From Sphingomonas liriopis (GTDB taxonomy: Bacteria; Pseudomonadota; Alphaproteobacteria; Sphingomonadales; Sphingomonadaceae), in assembly GCF_024211255.1 (NCBI RefSeq), contig NZ_JAMLDY010000023.1:1-54963 (forward strand): a stretch of DNA of 54,963 nucleotides, written 5' to 3'. The notes under the pieces were generated by a model. It saw only the letters and a program-made list of their open reading frames with translations. It searched no databases and had not been told where the DNA came from. Positions 8,190 through 16,086 of this stretch are shown here, piece by piece. The stretch's first letter is position 1. Every line of letters begins with the position of its first letter. A program made the position numbers and the translations under genes.

Positions 8190-8209
8190 GCTGTGCCACG
8201 TGGCACAGC
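8190..8209. repeat. Perfect 20-bp palindrome downstream of the DUF6118 gene
   Basis: GCTGTGCCAC at 8190-8199 is followed directly by its exact reverse complement GTGGCACAGC. It starts 10 bp after the stop codon at 8180. No T-run follows, so a plain terminator is not obvious; a DNA-binding site is as likely. Confidence 0.6.
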
Positions 8210-8232
8210 TTACGATGCGGCGGATAAACCAA

Positions 8233-8254
8233 GGGCCGCCCTTTCGGACGGCCC
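8233..8254. terminator. GC-rich hairpin, possible terminator
   Basis: GGGCCG (8233-8238) pairs with CGGCCC (8249-8254) around a CCCTTTCGGA interior. It lies about 50 bp after the traA-DUF6118 unit. There is no clear U-tract, so intrinsic termination is uncertain. The rest of 8181-8413 shows no gene. Confidence 0.35.
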
Positions 8255-8413
8255 CGGCGTGTTAGTTCCCTTACGGGAAACGGACACTTCCAAAGAAAGG
8301 CCGCGAGTATCTTCTATCTAGCAAACTACGCGAGAAAGGACAACCATGATGCACATGCGTGGTCAATCGTGAGAGTTTGAACGCGAACCTGGCGAACGAC
8401 CCTCCTGCCGACC

Positions 8414-8725
8414 CTACCTTGCCTCCGCGTTAAACTCGCCGTTGATGAAGCTCCCTCGTTCGACCTTCCCGTTTAGCTTGCGGATCATCACGTCGGGATT
8501 GTCGCTGTCGAGCGAGTAGAGGGGTACGTCTTTTTTAGCGTAAAGACGGACGCCGGCTTTAGCCAAACGTTTCGTTACCCGTTCGAGCGCTTGCGTGCTG
8601 ACCTTCACGTTGTGCTGGACCATCGCCTTGGAGGGCGGGGGAGCCGTGACTATCACATCGCCGAACCGCGTCTTGCAGGTCTTTGCCCTGTGTGCGCCGA
8701 GCTGAATGATCGTATTGATCGCCAT
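8414..8725 (-). CDS. Hypothetical protein, 103 aa
   Basis: I do not recognise this protein. It is basic, starts MAINTIIQLG, has no membrane segment or Cys cluster, and ends in a segment KLNGKVERGSFINGEF. A good ribosome site (GAGGA five bases before the ATG, minus strand) supports the start. It lies alone between the transfer module and the arsenic operon, on the same strand as ars but 80 bp beyond the arsH end, with its own upstream gap. Confidence 0.65.
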   Translation of the reverse strand: MAINTIIQLGAHRAKTCKTRFGDVIVTAPPPSKAMVQHNVKVSTQALERVTKRLAKAGVRLYAKKDVPLYSLDSDNPDVMIRKLNGKVERGSFINGEFNAEAR

Positions 8726-8806
8726 CTCCTGTCCTCTTGCGGCTAGGTTCGATTGACCACCAAGATAACGTCTATGGCTCCGCTCGGCTATCTATCGAGT
8801 TGGCCG

Positions 8807-9553
8807 CTATCCTTCGCGGGCAGTTGCGATGCTCGAGAGATCGGTCGCCGTGTCGATCGGTACGCCCGCTTCCTTGCGTTCGGAATAGCGGTCGACGAGT
8901 TGGGCGGCGTGCGGGCGCATCAGCACCGTGAACCGCACCAGCTCCTCCATCACGTCGACGATCCGATCATAGTAGCTGGACGGCTTCATCCGCCCGGCGT
9001 CGTCGAACTCGTTGAACGCCTTGGCGACGCTCGACTGGTTCGGAATCGTCACCATTCGCATCCAGCGACCCAGCACGCGCAGCGTGTTGACGCTGTTAAA
9101 CGACTGCGATCCGGCCGACACCTGCATGACCGCCAGCGTTCGCCCTTGCGTCGGGCGCATCCCGCCCATCGACAGCGGCAGATGGTCGATCTGCAGCTTC
9201 ATGATGCCAGTGATCTGGCCGTGACGTTCCGGGCTGCACCACACCTGACCCTCCGACCATAAAGACAGCTCACGCAGCTCGTGGACGGCTGGATGGTCGT
9301 CGCCGGCATGTTGGTCGGGCAGCGGCAGGGTCGATGGATCGAAGATGCGTGTCTCGCACCCGAAGAAGCGGAGCAGGCGCGCCGCTTCCTCGACACACAG
9401 CCGGGAAAAGGACCGTTCGCGCAGCGAACCATAGAGCAGAAGGATACGCGGTGCGGAATCGAGCGGGCCAAGCCCCAGCGCCGGCCGCTGTATGACATAG
9501 GCGGGATCGAGCGACGGCAGGGTATCGGGATCGGCGAGTGTGCGGAGCGGCAT
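8807..9553 (-). CDS. arsH: ArsH, NADPH-dependent FMN reductase / organoarsenical oxidase
   Basis: ArsH oxidises trivalent methylated or aromatic arsenicals to less toxic pentavalent forms, using FMN. The flavin phosphate loop [11 protein letters not shown] (about residues 41-51) and the [19 protein letters not shown] segment (about 109-127) are characteristic. The frame is open to 9592, but the ATG at 9551-9553 overlaps the stop of arsN2 (ATGA) and gives 247 aa, close to the family norm. It is the last gene of the ars operon. Confidence 0.9.
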   Translation of the reverse strand: MPLRTLADPDTLPSLDPAYVIQRPALGLGPLDSAPRILLLYGSLRERSFSRLCVEEAARLLRFFGCETRIFDPSTLPLPDQHAGDDHPAVHELRELSLWSEGQVWCSPERHGQITGIMKLQIDHLPLSMGGMRPTQGRTLAVMQVSAGSQSFNSVNTLRVLGRWMRMVTIPNQSSVAKAFNEFDDAGRMKPSSYYDRIVDVMEELVRFTVLMRPHAAQLVDRYSERKEAGVPIDTATDLSSIATAREG

Positions 9554-9987
9554 CAGAGAGCTTTCACGAGATAGACGGCCGATGCCGGGCATAGCGCGGT
9601 AAACTCGCGCGATGCGGCCACGGCCGCGGGGGCCGCGCCGCGGTCGGCGTCGGCATAGCCGAGCGCCCGGAAAAACGGCGCGGCCGTCGTCGTCAGCAGA
9701 TGCAGGCGCTCCACCCCGAGGTCGCGCGCCTGTTGCTCGAGGGTGGCTACCAATGCCCGCCCTAGGCCATGCCCCCGACGATCGGCGAGGATGACGATCG
9801 AGCGGAGCAGGCGGTCGGCCCCCTCCCCCTCCAGGCCGCCATAGCCGACGAGGCTATCAGCCTCGAACCGGAAGAACAGGCGGCCGGGAGCGGCGAGATC
9901 GGCGCTTGGCAGGCTGGCGGCATCGAGGAACCATGCCAGCCCGGCCAGCTCGGCGGGTTCGAGCGCCGTGATGGTCAGTCCCGTCAC
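9553..9987 (-). CDS. arsN2: ArsN2-type GNAT acetyltransferase
   Basis: A 144-aa GCN5-related N-acetyltransferase of the type placed in arsenic operons. The acetyl-CoA loop is [15 protein letters not shown] (about residues 65-79), and the family segments [15 protein letters not shown] and [11 protein letters not shown] follow. The related ArsN1 acetylates arsinothricin or phosphinothricin; the substrate of ArsN2 is not settled. The start is the GTG at 9985-9987, which overlaps the arsB stop as GTGA; the longer frame to 10077 would lie inside arsB. Confidence 0.82.
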   Translation of the reverse strand: MTGLTITALEPAELAGLAWFLDAASLPSADLAAPGRLFFRFEADSLVGYGGLEGEGADRLLRSIVILADRRGHGLGRALVATLEQQARDLGVERLHLLTTTAAPFFRALGYADADRGAAPAAVAASREFTALCPASAVYLVKAL

Positions 9988-11270
9988 GCGAGGCTGATCC
10001 GGATCGCGAGCGCCGCGAGCGTGACGAGCAGCACCGGCACGGTTAGCGTGACGCCAACCCGAAAGTAATAGCCCCATCCGATCCGAACGCCCTTCTGCCC
10101 GAGGACGTGGAGCCAGAGCAGCGTCGCGAGCGACCCGATCGGCGTCAGCTTGGGGCCGAGATCACAGCCGATCACATTAGCGTAGATCATCGCTTCCTTG
10201 ATCGCGCCCGTGGCGTGGGTGGCGTCGATCGAGAGTGCGCCCACCAGCACGGTCGGCATGTTGTTCATCACCGACGACAGGACGGCCGCGATCACGCCCG
10301 TACCCAGCGCCGCGCCCCACACGCCGCCTTGCGCCGTGCGATCCAGCAGCGCTGCCAGATGGTCCGTCAGGCCAGCGTTCCGCAGGCCATAGACGACGAG
10401 ATACATGCCGAGCGAGAAGATCACGACCTGCCAGGGCGCGCCGCGCAACACCTTGCCGGTCTGGATCACATGGCCCCGCCCCGCGATCACCAACAGCAGG
10501 ATCGCGCCGGCTGCGGCCACGGCGCTGACCGGCACGCCGAGCGGTTCGAGCAGGAAGAAACCGGCGAGCAGCAGCGCCAGCACGATCCATCCGGCGCGGA
10601 AGGTCGCGGCATCGCGGATCGCGTCGCGCGGCGCGCGCAGCGCCCCCACGTCATAGTCTGCCGGTATGTCGCGCCGGAAGAACAGCAGCAGCGCCCCCAG
10701 CGTGGCGGCGATCGACACGAGGTCGACCGGCACCATCACGGCCGCGTATTCGCCGAAGCCGACGTGAAAGAAGTCGGCCGACACGATGTTGACGAGGTTC
10801 GAGACGACCAGCGGCAGGCTGGCGGTGTCGGCGATGAACCCCGCCGCCATGACGAACGCCAGCGTCGCCTTGTCCTTGAACCCCAGCGCCCGCAGCATGG
10901 CGATGACGATCGGCGTCAGGATCAGCGCCGCACCGTCGTTGGCGAACAGCGCGGACACCGCCGCGCCGAGCAGCACGATCAGGACGAACAGCCGGCGACC
11001 ATGCCCCCTGCCCCAGCGGGCAACGTGGAGCGCCGCCCATTCGAAGAACCCGGCTTCATCAAGCAGCAGGCTGATGACGATGATCGCGACGAACGCGGCG
11101 GTCGCGTTCCAGACGATGCCCCACACCACCGGCACGTCGGACAGCGTGACGACGCCCGCAAGCAGCGCCACGACGGCCCCGCCCATCGCACTCCACCCGA
11201 TGCCGAGGCCCTTGGGTTGCCAGATGACGAGCGCGATCGTGGCGACGAAGATCAGGACGGCAAGGAGCAT
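9984..11270 (-). CDS. arsB: Arsenite efflux membrane protein ArsB
   Basis: An integral membrane arsenite/H+ antiporter of the ArsB/NhaD (IT) superfamily, 428 aa with about 12 hydrophobic segments. Typical segments are [19 protein letters not shown] (about residues 107-125) and [13 protein letters not shown] in the second half. The ATG at 11268-11270 overlaps the arsC stop (ATGA). The frame extends upstream to 11381, but that part is inside arsC and has no membrane character. No arsA ATPase is present, so it would run on the proton gradient. Confidence 0.92.
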   Translation of the reverse strand: MLLAVLIFVATIALVIWQPKGLGIGWSAMGGAVVALLAGVVTLSDVPVVWGIVWNATAAFVAIIVISLLLDEAGFFEWAALHVARWGRGHGRRLFVLIVLLGAAVSALFANDGAALILTPIVIAMLRALGFKDKATLAFVMAAGFIADTASLPLVVSNLVNIVSADFFHVGFGEYAAVMVPVDLVSIAATLGALLLFFRRDIPADYDVGALRAPRDAIRDAATFRAGWIVLALLLAGFFLLEPLGVPVSAVAAAGAILLLVIAGRGHVIQTGKVLRGAPWQVVIFSLGMYLVVYGLRNAGLTDHLAALLDRTAQGGVWGAALGTGVIAAVLSSVMNNMPTVLVGALSIDATHATGAIKEAMIYANVIGCDLGPKLTPIGSLATLLWLHVLGQKGVRIGWGYYFRVGVTLTVPVLLVTLAALAIRISLA

Positions 11271-11698
11271 CAGGCGACGCGCTGGCCCGAAGCATCGACC
11301 ACTTGCTCGCCGTCCTCCTTCGCGAATGCGCCGAGCTGATCGCTCGGCAGGAGATCCAGTACGGCTTCGGACGGCCGGCACAGCTTCACGCCGAGCGGCG
11401 AGACGACCAGCGGGCGGTTGATGAGGATCGGATGCGCCATCATCGCATCGACCAGCGCGTCGTCAGGCAACGACGTGTCGCCCAGGCCCAGCTCCGCATA
11501 GGGCGTCCCTTTCTCGCGCAGCAGATCGCGGGGCGTCATGCCGGCGCGGTCGATCAGCTCGACCAGCAGCGCGCGCGCCGGAGGGGTTTTCAGATATTCG
11601 ACCACATGCGGCTCGATGCCGGCATTGCGGATCATCGCCAGCGTGTTGCGCGACGTGCCGCACTCGGGATTGTGGTAGATGACGATATCGACGGCCAC
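11270..11698 (-). CDS. arsC: Arsenate reductase ArsC, glutaredoxin-dependent
   Basis: Reduces arsenate to arsenite for export by ArsB, using glutathione/glutaredoxin. The family signature [10 protein letters not shown] places the catalytic Cys at residue 13. The later segment [20 protein letters not shown] carries the conserved Arg residues. The start is the GTG at 11696-11698 with AAAGGA upstream; the longer frame to 11773 would run into arsR. Length 142 aa is normal. It lies 11 bp after arsR. Confidence 0.92.
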   Translation of the reverse strand: MAVDIVIYHNPECGTSRNTLAMIRNAGIEPHVVEYLKTPPARALLVELIDRAGMTPRDLLREKGTPYAELGLGDTSLPDDALVDAMMAHPILINRPLVVSPLGVKLCRPSEAVLDLLPSDQLGAFAKEDGEQVVDASGQRVA

Positions 11699-11709
11699 GG
11701 GGCGTCCTT

Positions 11710-12042
11710 TCAGCAGCAGGGGGTGAGTTCGGCGACAAGGGGCGCGCACAGCTCGGCATTGCCGGCGCAGCAATCCTTGACGAGGAACAGCGTCAGCGCG
11801 CGCAGGCCGTCCAGGTCGGCGCGGTAGATGATCGAGCGGCTATGCCGTTCGGAGTGGACCAGACCGGCGCGCGCGAGGATGCCGAGATGCGCCGACATGG
11901 TGTTTTGCGGCACGTCGAGCTGACGCGCGATATCGCCTGCGGCCATGCCGTCCGGCTCGTGTCGCACCAGCAACCGGAACACGTCGAGGCGCGTGCTCTG
12001 CGCAAGTGCGCCTAGCGCAACGATAGCTGAGTCGTTTTCCAT
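11710..12042 (-). CDS. arsR: Arsenic-responsive repressor ArsR
   Basis: A winged-helix ArsR/SmtB repressor of 110 aa that would leave DNA on binding arsenite. The recognition segment is QNTMSAHLGILARAGLV (about residues 46-62). The usual ELCVCDL As site of E. coli ArsR is absent; instead a carboxy-terminal cluster Cys91-Cys92 and Cys99 is present, like the CC-(x)n-C site known from Acidithiobacillus ArsR, plus a terminal Cys109-Cys110 pair. It is the first gene of the ars operon, and a dyad just upstream is its likely operator. Confidence 0.92.
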   Translation of the reverse strand: MENDSAIVALGALAQSTRLDVFRLLVRHEPDGMAAGDIARQLDVPQNTMSAHLGILARAGLVHSERHSRSIIYRADLDGLRALTLFLVKDCCAGNAELCAPLVAELTPCC

Positions 12043-12043
12043 G

Positions 12044-12061
12044 TATCCAGCATAGTGGATA
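12044..12061 (-). promoter_or_regulatory. Putative ArsR operator
   Basis: TATCCA (12044-12049) and TGGATA (12056-12061) form an inverted repeat with a 6-bp spacer immediately upstream of arsR. Position and symmetry fit an autoregulatory ArsR site. No direct evidence beyond that. Confidence 0.55.
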
Positions 12062-12099
12062 TACGGAGTTTGTCTAATGCTGTCTCCGCGCCGGCTTCA

Positions 12100-12504
12100 C
12101 TAAACGCTTGGAGCCAGGGCTTCGATGATCCGGCAGTCGGCGACGGTGTTGCGGCTACAGGAATCGATCAGCGCATCCAGCTCGCTGGCCAACGCCGTCA
12201 GGTCGGCAATTTTGCGGGTGATCGCATCGCGGTGCTGGTTGGCGATGACGTCGACAGCCATGCAGGATTGGTCGCGCCGGTCGGCAAGCCCCATCAATTC
12301 CCGCACCTGGTCGATCGAGAAGCCAAGATCGCGCGCGCGCCGGATGAACGACAGGCGGCGAAGATGCGCGGCGTCATAGGTCCGGTAGTTCGCAGCCGAG
12401 CGCGCCGGTGCCGGGAGCAAGCCGATCTGCTCGTAATAGCGGATCGTCTCGACCTTGGTGCCGGTCGCCCCGGCTAGTTTTCCGATCGTCAGTTGGCCGG
12501 ACAT
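12100..12504 (-). CDS. MerR-family metal regulator, CadR/PbrR-like
   Basis: A 134-aa MerR-type activator. The amino-terminal helix-turn-helix is LTIGKLAGATGTKVETIRYY (residues 5-24). Metal-site Cys residues are Cys81, Cys116 and Cys124, the three-Cys pattern of divalent sensors such as CadR, PbrR and MerR. It is divergent from the CDF exporter gene, and the shared 70-bp gap holds a typical dyad. The ATG at 12502-12504 begins the domain exactly; the longer frame crosses the operator. The inducer is likely Cd, Pb or Zn. Confidence 0.85.
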   Translation of the reverse strand: MSGQLTIGKLAGATGTKVETIRYYEQIGLLPAPARSAANYRTYDAAHLRRLSFIRRARDLGFSIDQVRELMGLADRRDQSCMAVDVIANQHRDAITRKIADLTALASELDALIDSCSRNTVADCRIIEALAPSV

Positions 12505-12509
12505 GGCGC

Positions 12510-12540
12510 TTGACCCTCTAGTGACTAGAGGGTGCATATA
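12510..12540 (+). promoter_or_regulatory. MerR-type promoter/operator for the CDF-czc unit
   Basis: A -35 TTGACC (12510-12515) and a -10-like CATATA (12535-12540) are 19 bp apart. The spacer region holds a perfect dyad: arms ACCCTCTAG (12513-12521) and CTAGAGGGT (12525-12533) around TGA. Over-long 19-bp spacers with a central dyad are the mark of MerR-family activated promoters, in which the regulator untwists the DNA. Confidence 0.78.
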
Positions 12541-12574
12541 GGCTGCCGGATCGATTCTATCGAGGGGCGGAAAC

Positions 12575-13237
12575 ATGGCCTGCACGAGCTGCGCGTCCGA
12601 CAAGGCGGGCACTTTCAATGACCCCAAATGGCGGCGCGCGCTGTGGATTGCGCTTGCGATCAACGGCGCCATGTTCGGCGTCGAGATCGTCGCCGGTATC
12701 ACTGGCGGATCGAAGGCGCTCCAGGCCGACGCGCTCGACTTCTTCGGCGACACCGCGAATTACGCGATCAGCCTTGGCGTCGCGGGAATGGCGATAGCGT
12801 GGCGCGCCCGTGCGGCCATCTTGAAGGGGGCGACCCTCGCGCTGCTCGGCCTCTATGTTCTCGCCGCTGCGGGCTGGGCGGCCGTCCACGGCGCCGCGCC
12901 CCACGCCGAGGTGATGGGGATCGTTGGCATCGCCGCGCTGATCGCAAACCTTGTGGTGGCGGTGATGCTCTACCGCTTCCGTGAGGGCGACGCGAACATG
13001 CGATCGGTCTGGATCTGCTCGCGCAACGACGCGATCGGCAACATCGCCGTCGTCCTGGCCGCAGGCGGCGTCTTCGGCCTGAACAGTGCCTGGCCCGATC
13101 TTGTCGTCGCGGCGCTGATGGCCGCGCTGGGATTGTCGGGCGGCATCCAGATCATGCGGCAGGCCCGTGCCGAGCTGCGGTCCTTCCCGCCTTCCGCGCC
13201 CGTCGATTTCCAGGGATCGTTACATGGCAGCCGGTAA
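12575..13237 (+). CDS. Cation diffusion facilitator exporter (short form)
   Basis: A 220-aa inner membrane metal transporter of the CDF superfamily with about six membrane segments and no carboxy-terminal cytoplasmic domain. The metal site in helix 2 reads DALDFFGD (D-x-x-x-D type instead of HxxxD) and helix 5 contains SRNDAIGN. A Cys pair CTSC sits at residues 3-6. It is the first gene after a MerR-type promoter and probably exports Cd, Pb or Zn to the periplasm, where CzcCBA could take over. Substrate is an inference. Confidence 0.85.
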   Translation: MACTSCASDKAGTFNDPKWRRALWIALAINGAMFGVEIVAGITGGSKALQADALDFFGDTANYAISLGVAGMAIAWRARAAILKGATLALLGLYVLAAAGWAAVHGAAPHAEVMGIVGIAALIANLVVAVMLYRFREGDANMRSVWICSRNDAIGNIAVVLAAGGVFGLNSAWPDLVVAALMAALGLSGGIQIMRQARAELRSFPPSAPVDFQGSLHGSR

Positions 13238-13256
13238 ACTGCTACGGGCAGGGTCG

Positions 13257-13589
13257 ATGCACCGTTTGTCGGCCCTTTTCCTCTGTCTGATGCTCGTGCT
13301 GTCGCTCGGGTTCGGATCGGTCGCGCACGCGGCCGAGGGGCCGGGCGTCGAGGTGTCTAAGGTGACATCGATCGGCCATGCCGATGGCGATGGCGATCAG
13401 GTGCCGGCCGATAGCCAGAAGGGCTATCCACATCATCATGGTGGATGCCACGGCCACGATATCGGGGTGCCGATGGCACCCGATCCCGTTGGGTCCGTCA
13501 CCGGACTGCGCGTGGCCTTGTCAGTATGGGACAAGGGTCCGATGCCGCGCGCGCCTTCGGACCCGGCGCTGCGACCGCCCCAAGCCTGA
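13257..13589 (+). CDS. Small His-rich secreted protein ahead of czcC
   Basis: A 110-aa protein with a clear signal peptide (MHRLSALFLCLMLVLSLGFG, then a likely cut after AHA at about residue 26). The mature part has a metal-ligand cluster HHHGGCHGHD. I do not recognise a named family. The frame opens earlier, but that part overlaps the CDF gene; the ATG at 13257 starts the signal peptide. Between a CDF exporter and czcCBA, a periplasmic Zn/Cd/Co binding role is plausible. Confidence 0.65.
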   Translation: MHRLSALFLCLMLVLSLGFGSVAHAAEGPGVEVSKVTSIGHADGDGDQVPADSQKGYPHHHGGCHGHDIGVPMAPDPVGSVTGLRVALSVWDKGPMPRAPSDPALRPPQA

Positions 13590-13654
13590 CCGACGTCTAA
13601 GCTCCGCCGGGCATTCCCGCGCGGAATCCAGCGTTCGTCAGGAGTCCGTTACCC

Positions 13655-14920
13655 ATGCAGCGTTTTATCGCGGCCCTTTTGGCCGTGGCGTCGTGCGCGT
13701 CGATCGCGCACGCGCAATCATCCGGACCGGCATCGACCAGTCCCCCGCTCACGCTCGAGCGCGCGCTGGCGCTTGCCGGCACAGCCGCGCCGACGCTCGA
13801 GGCAGCGACAGCGGGGGTGCGGGCGGCCGAGGCCGGTCGCACCGTTGCCGGCTACCGGCCCAACCCGTCGATCGTCGCCGAAACCGAGAACATCGCCGGC
13901 AGCGGCCAGTACCGCGGCGTGCGCAGCGCCGAGACGACGGCGGGGCTGGCGTTTCCGATCGAACTGGGGGGCAAGCGCTCGGCGCGGATCGCCGTCGCGG
14001 ACGCGATCGGCAACCGCGCCCGGATCGGCTCAGCCTTGGCCGAGGCCGATCTTCGCCTTGCCGTGACCCAGCTCTACATCGAGGCGACGGCGGCCGAGCG
14101 CCGCCTTGCGACCGCGCGCGAGCAAGCCGGCATCGCTCGCGAGGCATTGCGTGCGGCCGGGGTTCGCGTGCAGGCCGGGCGTGCTTCACCACTCGAGCAG
14201 CAGCGCGCGGACGTGCTGCGCATCAACGCCGAGACCGCCGTGGAGCGCGCGCAGCGCCTTGCCGACGTCGCTCGCGACAATCTGGCGCGCCGGATCGGCC
14301 AACCCGTCACGGGCGCGCTCGACATGGCATGGTACGATCGTATCGAGGGGTTCGGTCCAGCGAGACGGATCGAACCCGCGGGCACACTCGCACTGGCAGC
14401 AGCGCGCGCCGACGTAACCACAGCCGATGCACAGGTCAGGCTTGCCCGCTCGCAGCGCATTCCCGACGTGACGCTTAGCGCCAGCGCACGCCGTCTCGAG
14501 GCAACGAACGACGTCGCCGCGGTCTTCGGCGTGTCGATCCCCTTCCCCCTCTTCAACAACGGTCGCGCGAGCGTGACGCAGGCCCGTGCGCAGAGCGATC
14601 AGGCGCAGGCGCTGCAGCGTGCGGCCGAACTGGACACCGCGCAGGACATCGCCCGCGCTCAGGTCGAGGTTGCGAACGCGGCCACGTCCGCCCGCAACGC
14701 GAGCGGGCCGGCGCTCGCGTCGGCGACCGAGGCCGCGCGCATCGCGCGGATCGGCTACCGCGAGGGCAAGTTCGGGCAGCTCGACCTTCTCGATGCCGAA
14801 CGCACCCTTTCCGAGACGCGCACCGCCGCGATCGACGCGCTCGCCACCTATCATGACGCCAAGGCACGCTTGGAACGGCTCGTTGCCGCGGCGCCCTCGC
14901 TTGAGGAAATCGACCGATGA
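13655..14920 (+). CDS. czcC: Outer membrane efflux factor CzcC (TolC family)
   Basis: The outer membrane channel of a heavy-metal RND pump. It has a signal peptide (cut after AHA, about residue 20), then two repeated coiled-coil outer membrane efflux domains, with LTLERALALA at the start of the mature protein. Typical repeats include IPDVTLSASARRLE and a second-half motif FPLFNNGRASVTQARAQ. Length 421 aa is usual for CzcC. Its stop overlaps the start of czcB (ATGA). Confidence 0.9.
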   Translation: MQRFIAALLAVASCASIAHAQSSGPASTSPPLTLERALALAGTAAPTLEAATAGVRAAEAGRTVAGYRPNPSIVAETENIAGSGQYRGVRSAETTAGLAFPIELGGKRSARIAVADAIGNRARIGSALAEADLRLAVTQLYIEATAAERRLATAREQAGIAREALRAAGVRVQAGRASPLEQQRADVLRINAETAVERAQRLADVARDNLARRIGQPVTGALDMAWYDRIEGFGPARRIEPAGTLALAAARADVTTADAQVRLARSQRIPDVTLSASARRLEATNDVAAVFGVSIPFPLFNNGRASVTQARAQSDQAQALQRAAELDTAQDIARAQVEVANAATSARNASGPALASATEAARIARIGYREGKFGQLDLLDAERTLSETRTAAIDALATYHDAKARLERLVAAAPSLEEIDR

Positions 14921-16083
14921 AGAAGAACATCGTGCGGGCGCTCGCGCCCGTGACACTGGCGATCCTCCTGGCCGGGTGCGGCAAGGGCGGTAGCGAGGCG
15001 GGCGGCAATGCCGGCGCCGAGAAGACGGAGGCGGCCGAAGGTGCCGAGGGCAAGGAAGCCCCCAAGGATATCGTTACCCTGTCCGCCCAGCAGATTGCGG
15101 ACGCCGGCATCGAAGTCACGCGTCCGACCATAGGCGGCGAAGCCGGCGCGATCGAACTGTCGGCGACGATCGAGGGCGACCCGCAGGGCGTCCAGGTGGT
15201 GTCGGCAGCGGTCGGGGGGCGGCTCGTCGCGCTGACCCGCAATCTCGGCCAGTCGGTCGGGCGCGGCGATCCGCTCGCGATCATCGAGAGCCGGGAGGCG
15301 GCGTCGCTCAAGGCGGAGGTGGAAGCCGCCCGTGCGCGTAGCGCCCTCGCCCAATCGAACCTACGACGCGAGCAGCGCCTGTTCGCCGAGCGCGTATCGC
15401 CGGAACAGGATCTGGTCGCCGCACGAACGGCCGCTACGGAAGCCGGCATCGCCCAGCGTCTCGCGCAGCAGCAATTGTCGGCGACCGGCAGCGGGGGCGG
15501 TGCACTCAACCGCATCGCCGTGCGCTCGCCGATCGGCGGTCAGGTCATCGCCCGTTCCGCGACGCTTGGGCAGACGGTCGCAGCCGACGCCGAGCTGTTC
15601 CGCGTCGCCAATCTCTCCAAGGTCACGGTCACGACATCGCTGGTGCCGAACGATGCGGGCCGGGTGAAGCCCGGTGCCCGCGTCGAGGTGACGGCATCCG
15701 GTAGACGTCAGGAAGGCCGTGTGACGTTCGTTTCGCCCGTGCTCGACGAGACGACCCGGCTGGTGCCGGTAATCGCGACGCTCGACAATGCCGGCAGCAC
15801 GTGGCGGGTCGGCGAGACGGTCAATGTGTCGATCCTCGTGCCCGCTAGCGGGGACCGCACCGTCGCCGTGCCATCGGCCGCGGTGCAGATGATCGAGGAC
15901 AAGCCGTTCGTCTTCGTCCGCACCCCGACCGGCTTCCGTGCGATGCCCGTGACCCTGGGTCGGACCAACGGCGGTCAGGTCGTCGTGGCCTCCGGCCTGA
16001 CCGGTTCCGAGCGCATCGCGTCGACCAACAGCTTCACGCTCAAGGCCGAACTCGGCAAGAGCGCCGCGAAAGACGAGGACTGA
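14917..16083 (+). CDS. czcB: Periplasmic adaptor CzcB (membrane fusion lipoprotein)
   Basis: Links the CzcA pump to the CzcC channel. The amino end has a lipobox ILLAGC with Cys at residue 22, so it should be a lipoprotein. A Gly/Glu-rich linker follows, then the biotinyl-lipoyl-like, helical hairpin and beta-barrel parts (GGRLVALTRNLGQSVGRGDPL near 100; SPIGGQVIARSATLGQTV near 205). No amino-terminal heavy-metal binding domain of the CusB type is present. 388 aa. Confidence 0.9.
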   Translation: MKKNIVRALAPVTLAILLAGCGKGGSEAGGNAGAEKTEAAEGAEGKEAPKDIVTLSAQQIADAGIEVTRPTIGGEAGAIELSATIEGDPQGVQVVSAAVGGRLVALTRNLGQSVGRGDPLAIIESREAASLKAEVEAARARSALAQSNLRREQRLFAERVSPEQDLVAARTAATEAGIAQRLAQQQLSATGSGGGALNRIAVRSPIGGQVIARSATLGQTVAADAELFRVANLSKVTVTTSLVPNDAGRVKPGARVEVTASGRRQEGRVTFVSPVLDETTRLVPVIATLDNAGSTWRVGETVNVSILVPASGDRTVAVPSAAVQMIEDKPFVFVRTPTGFRAMPVTLGRTNGGQVVVASGLTGSERIASTNSFTLKAELGKSAAKDED

Positions 16084-16086
16084 GCC

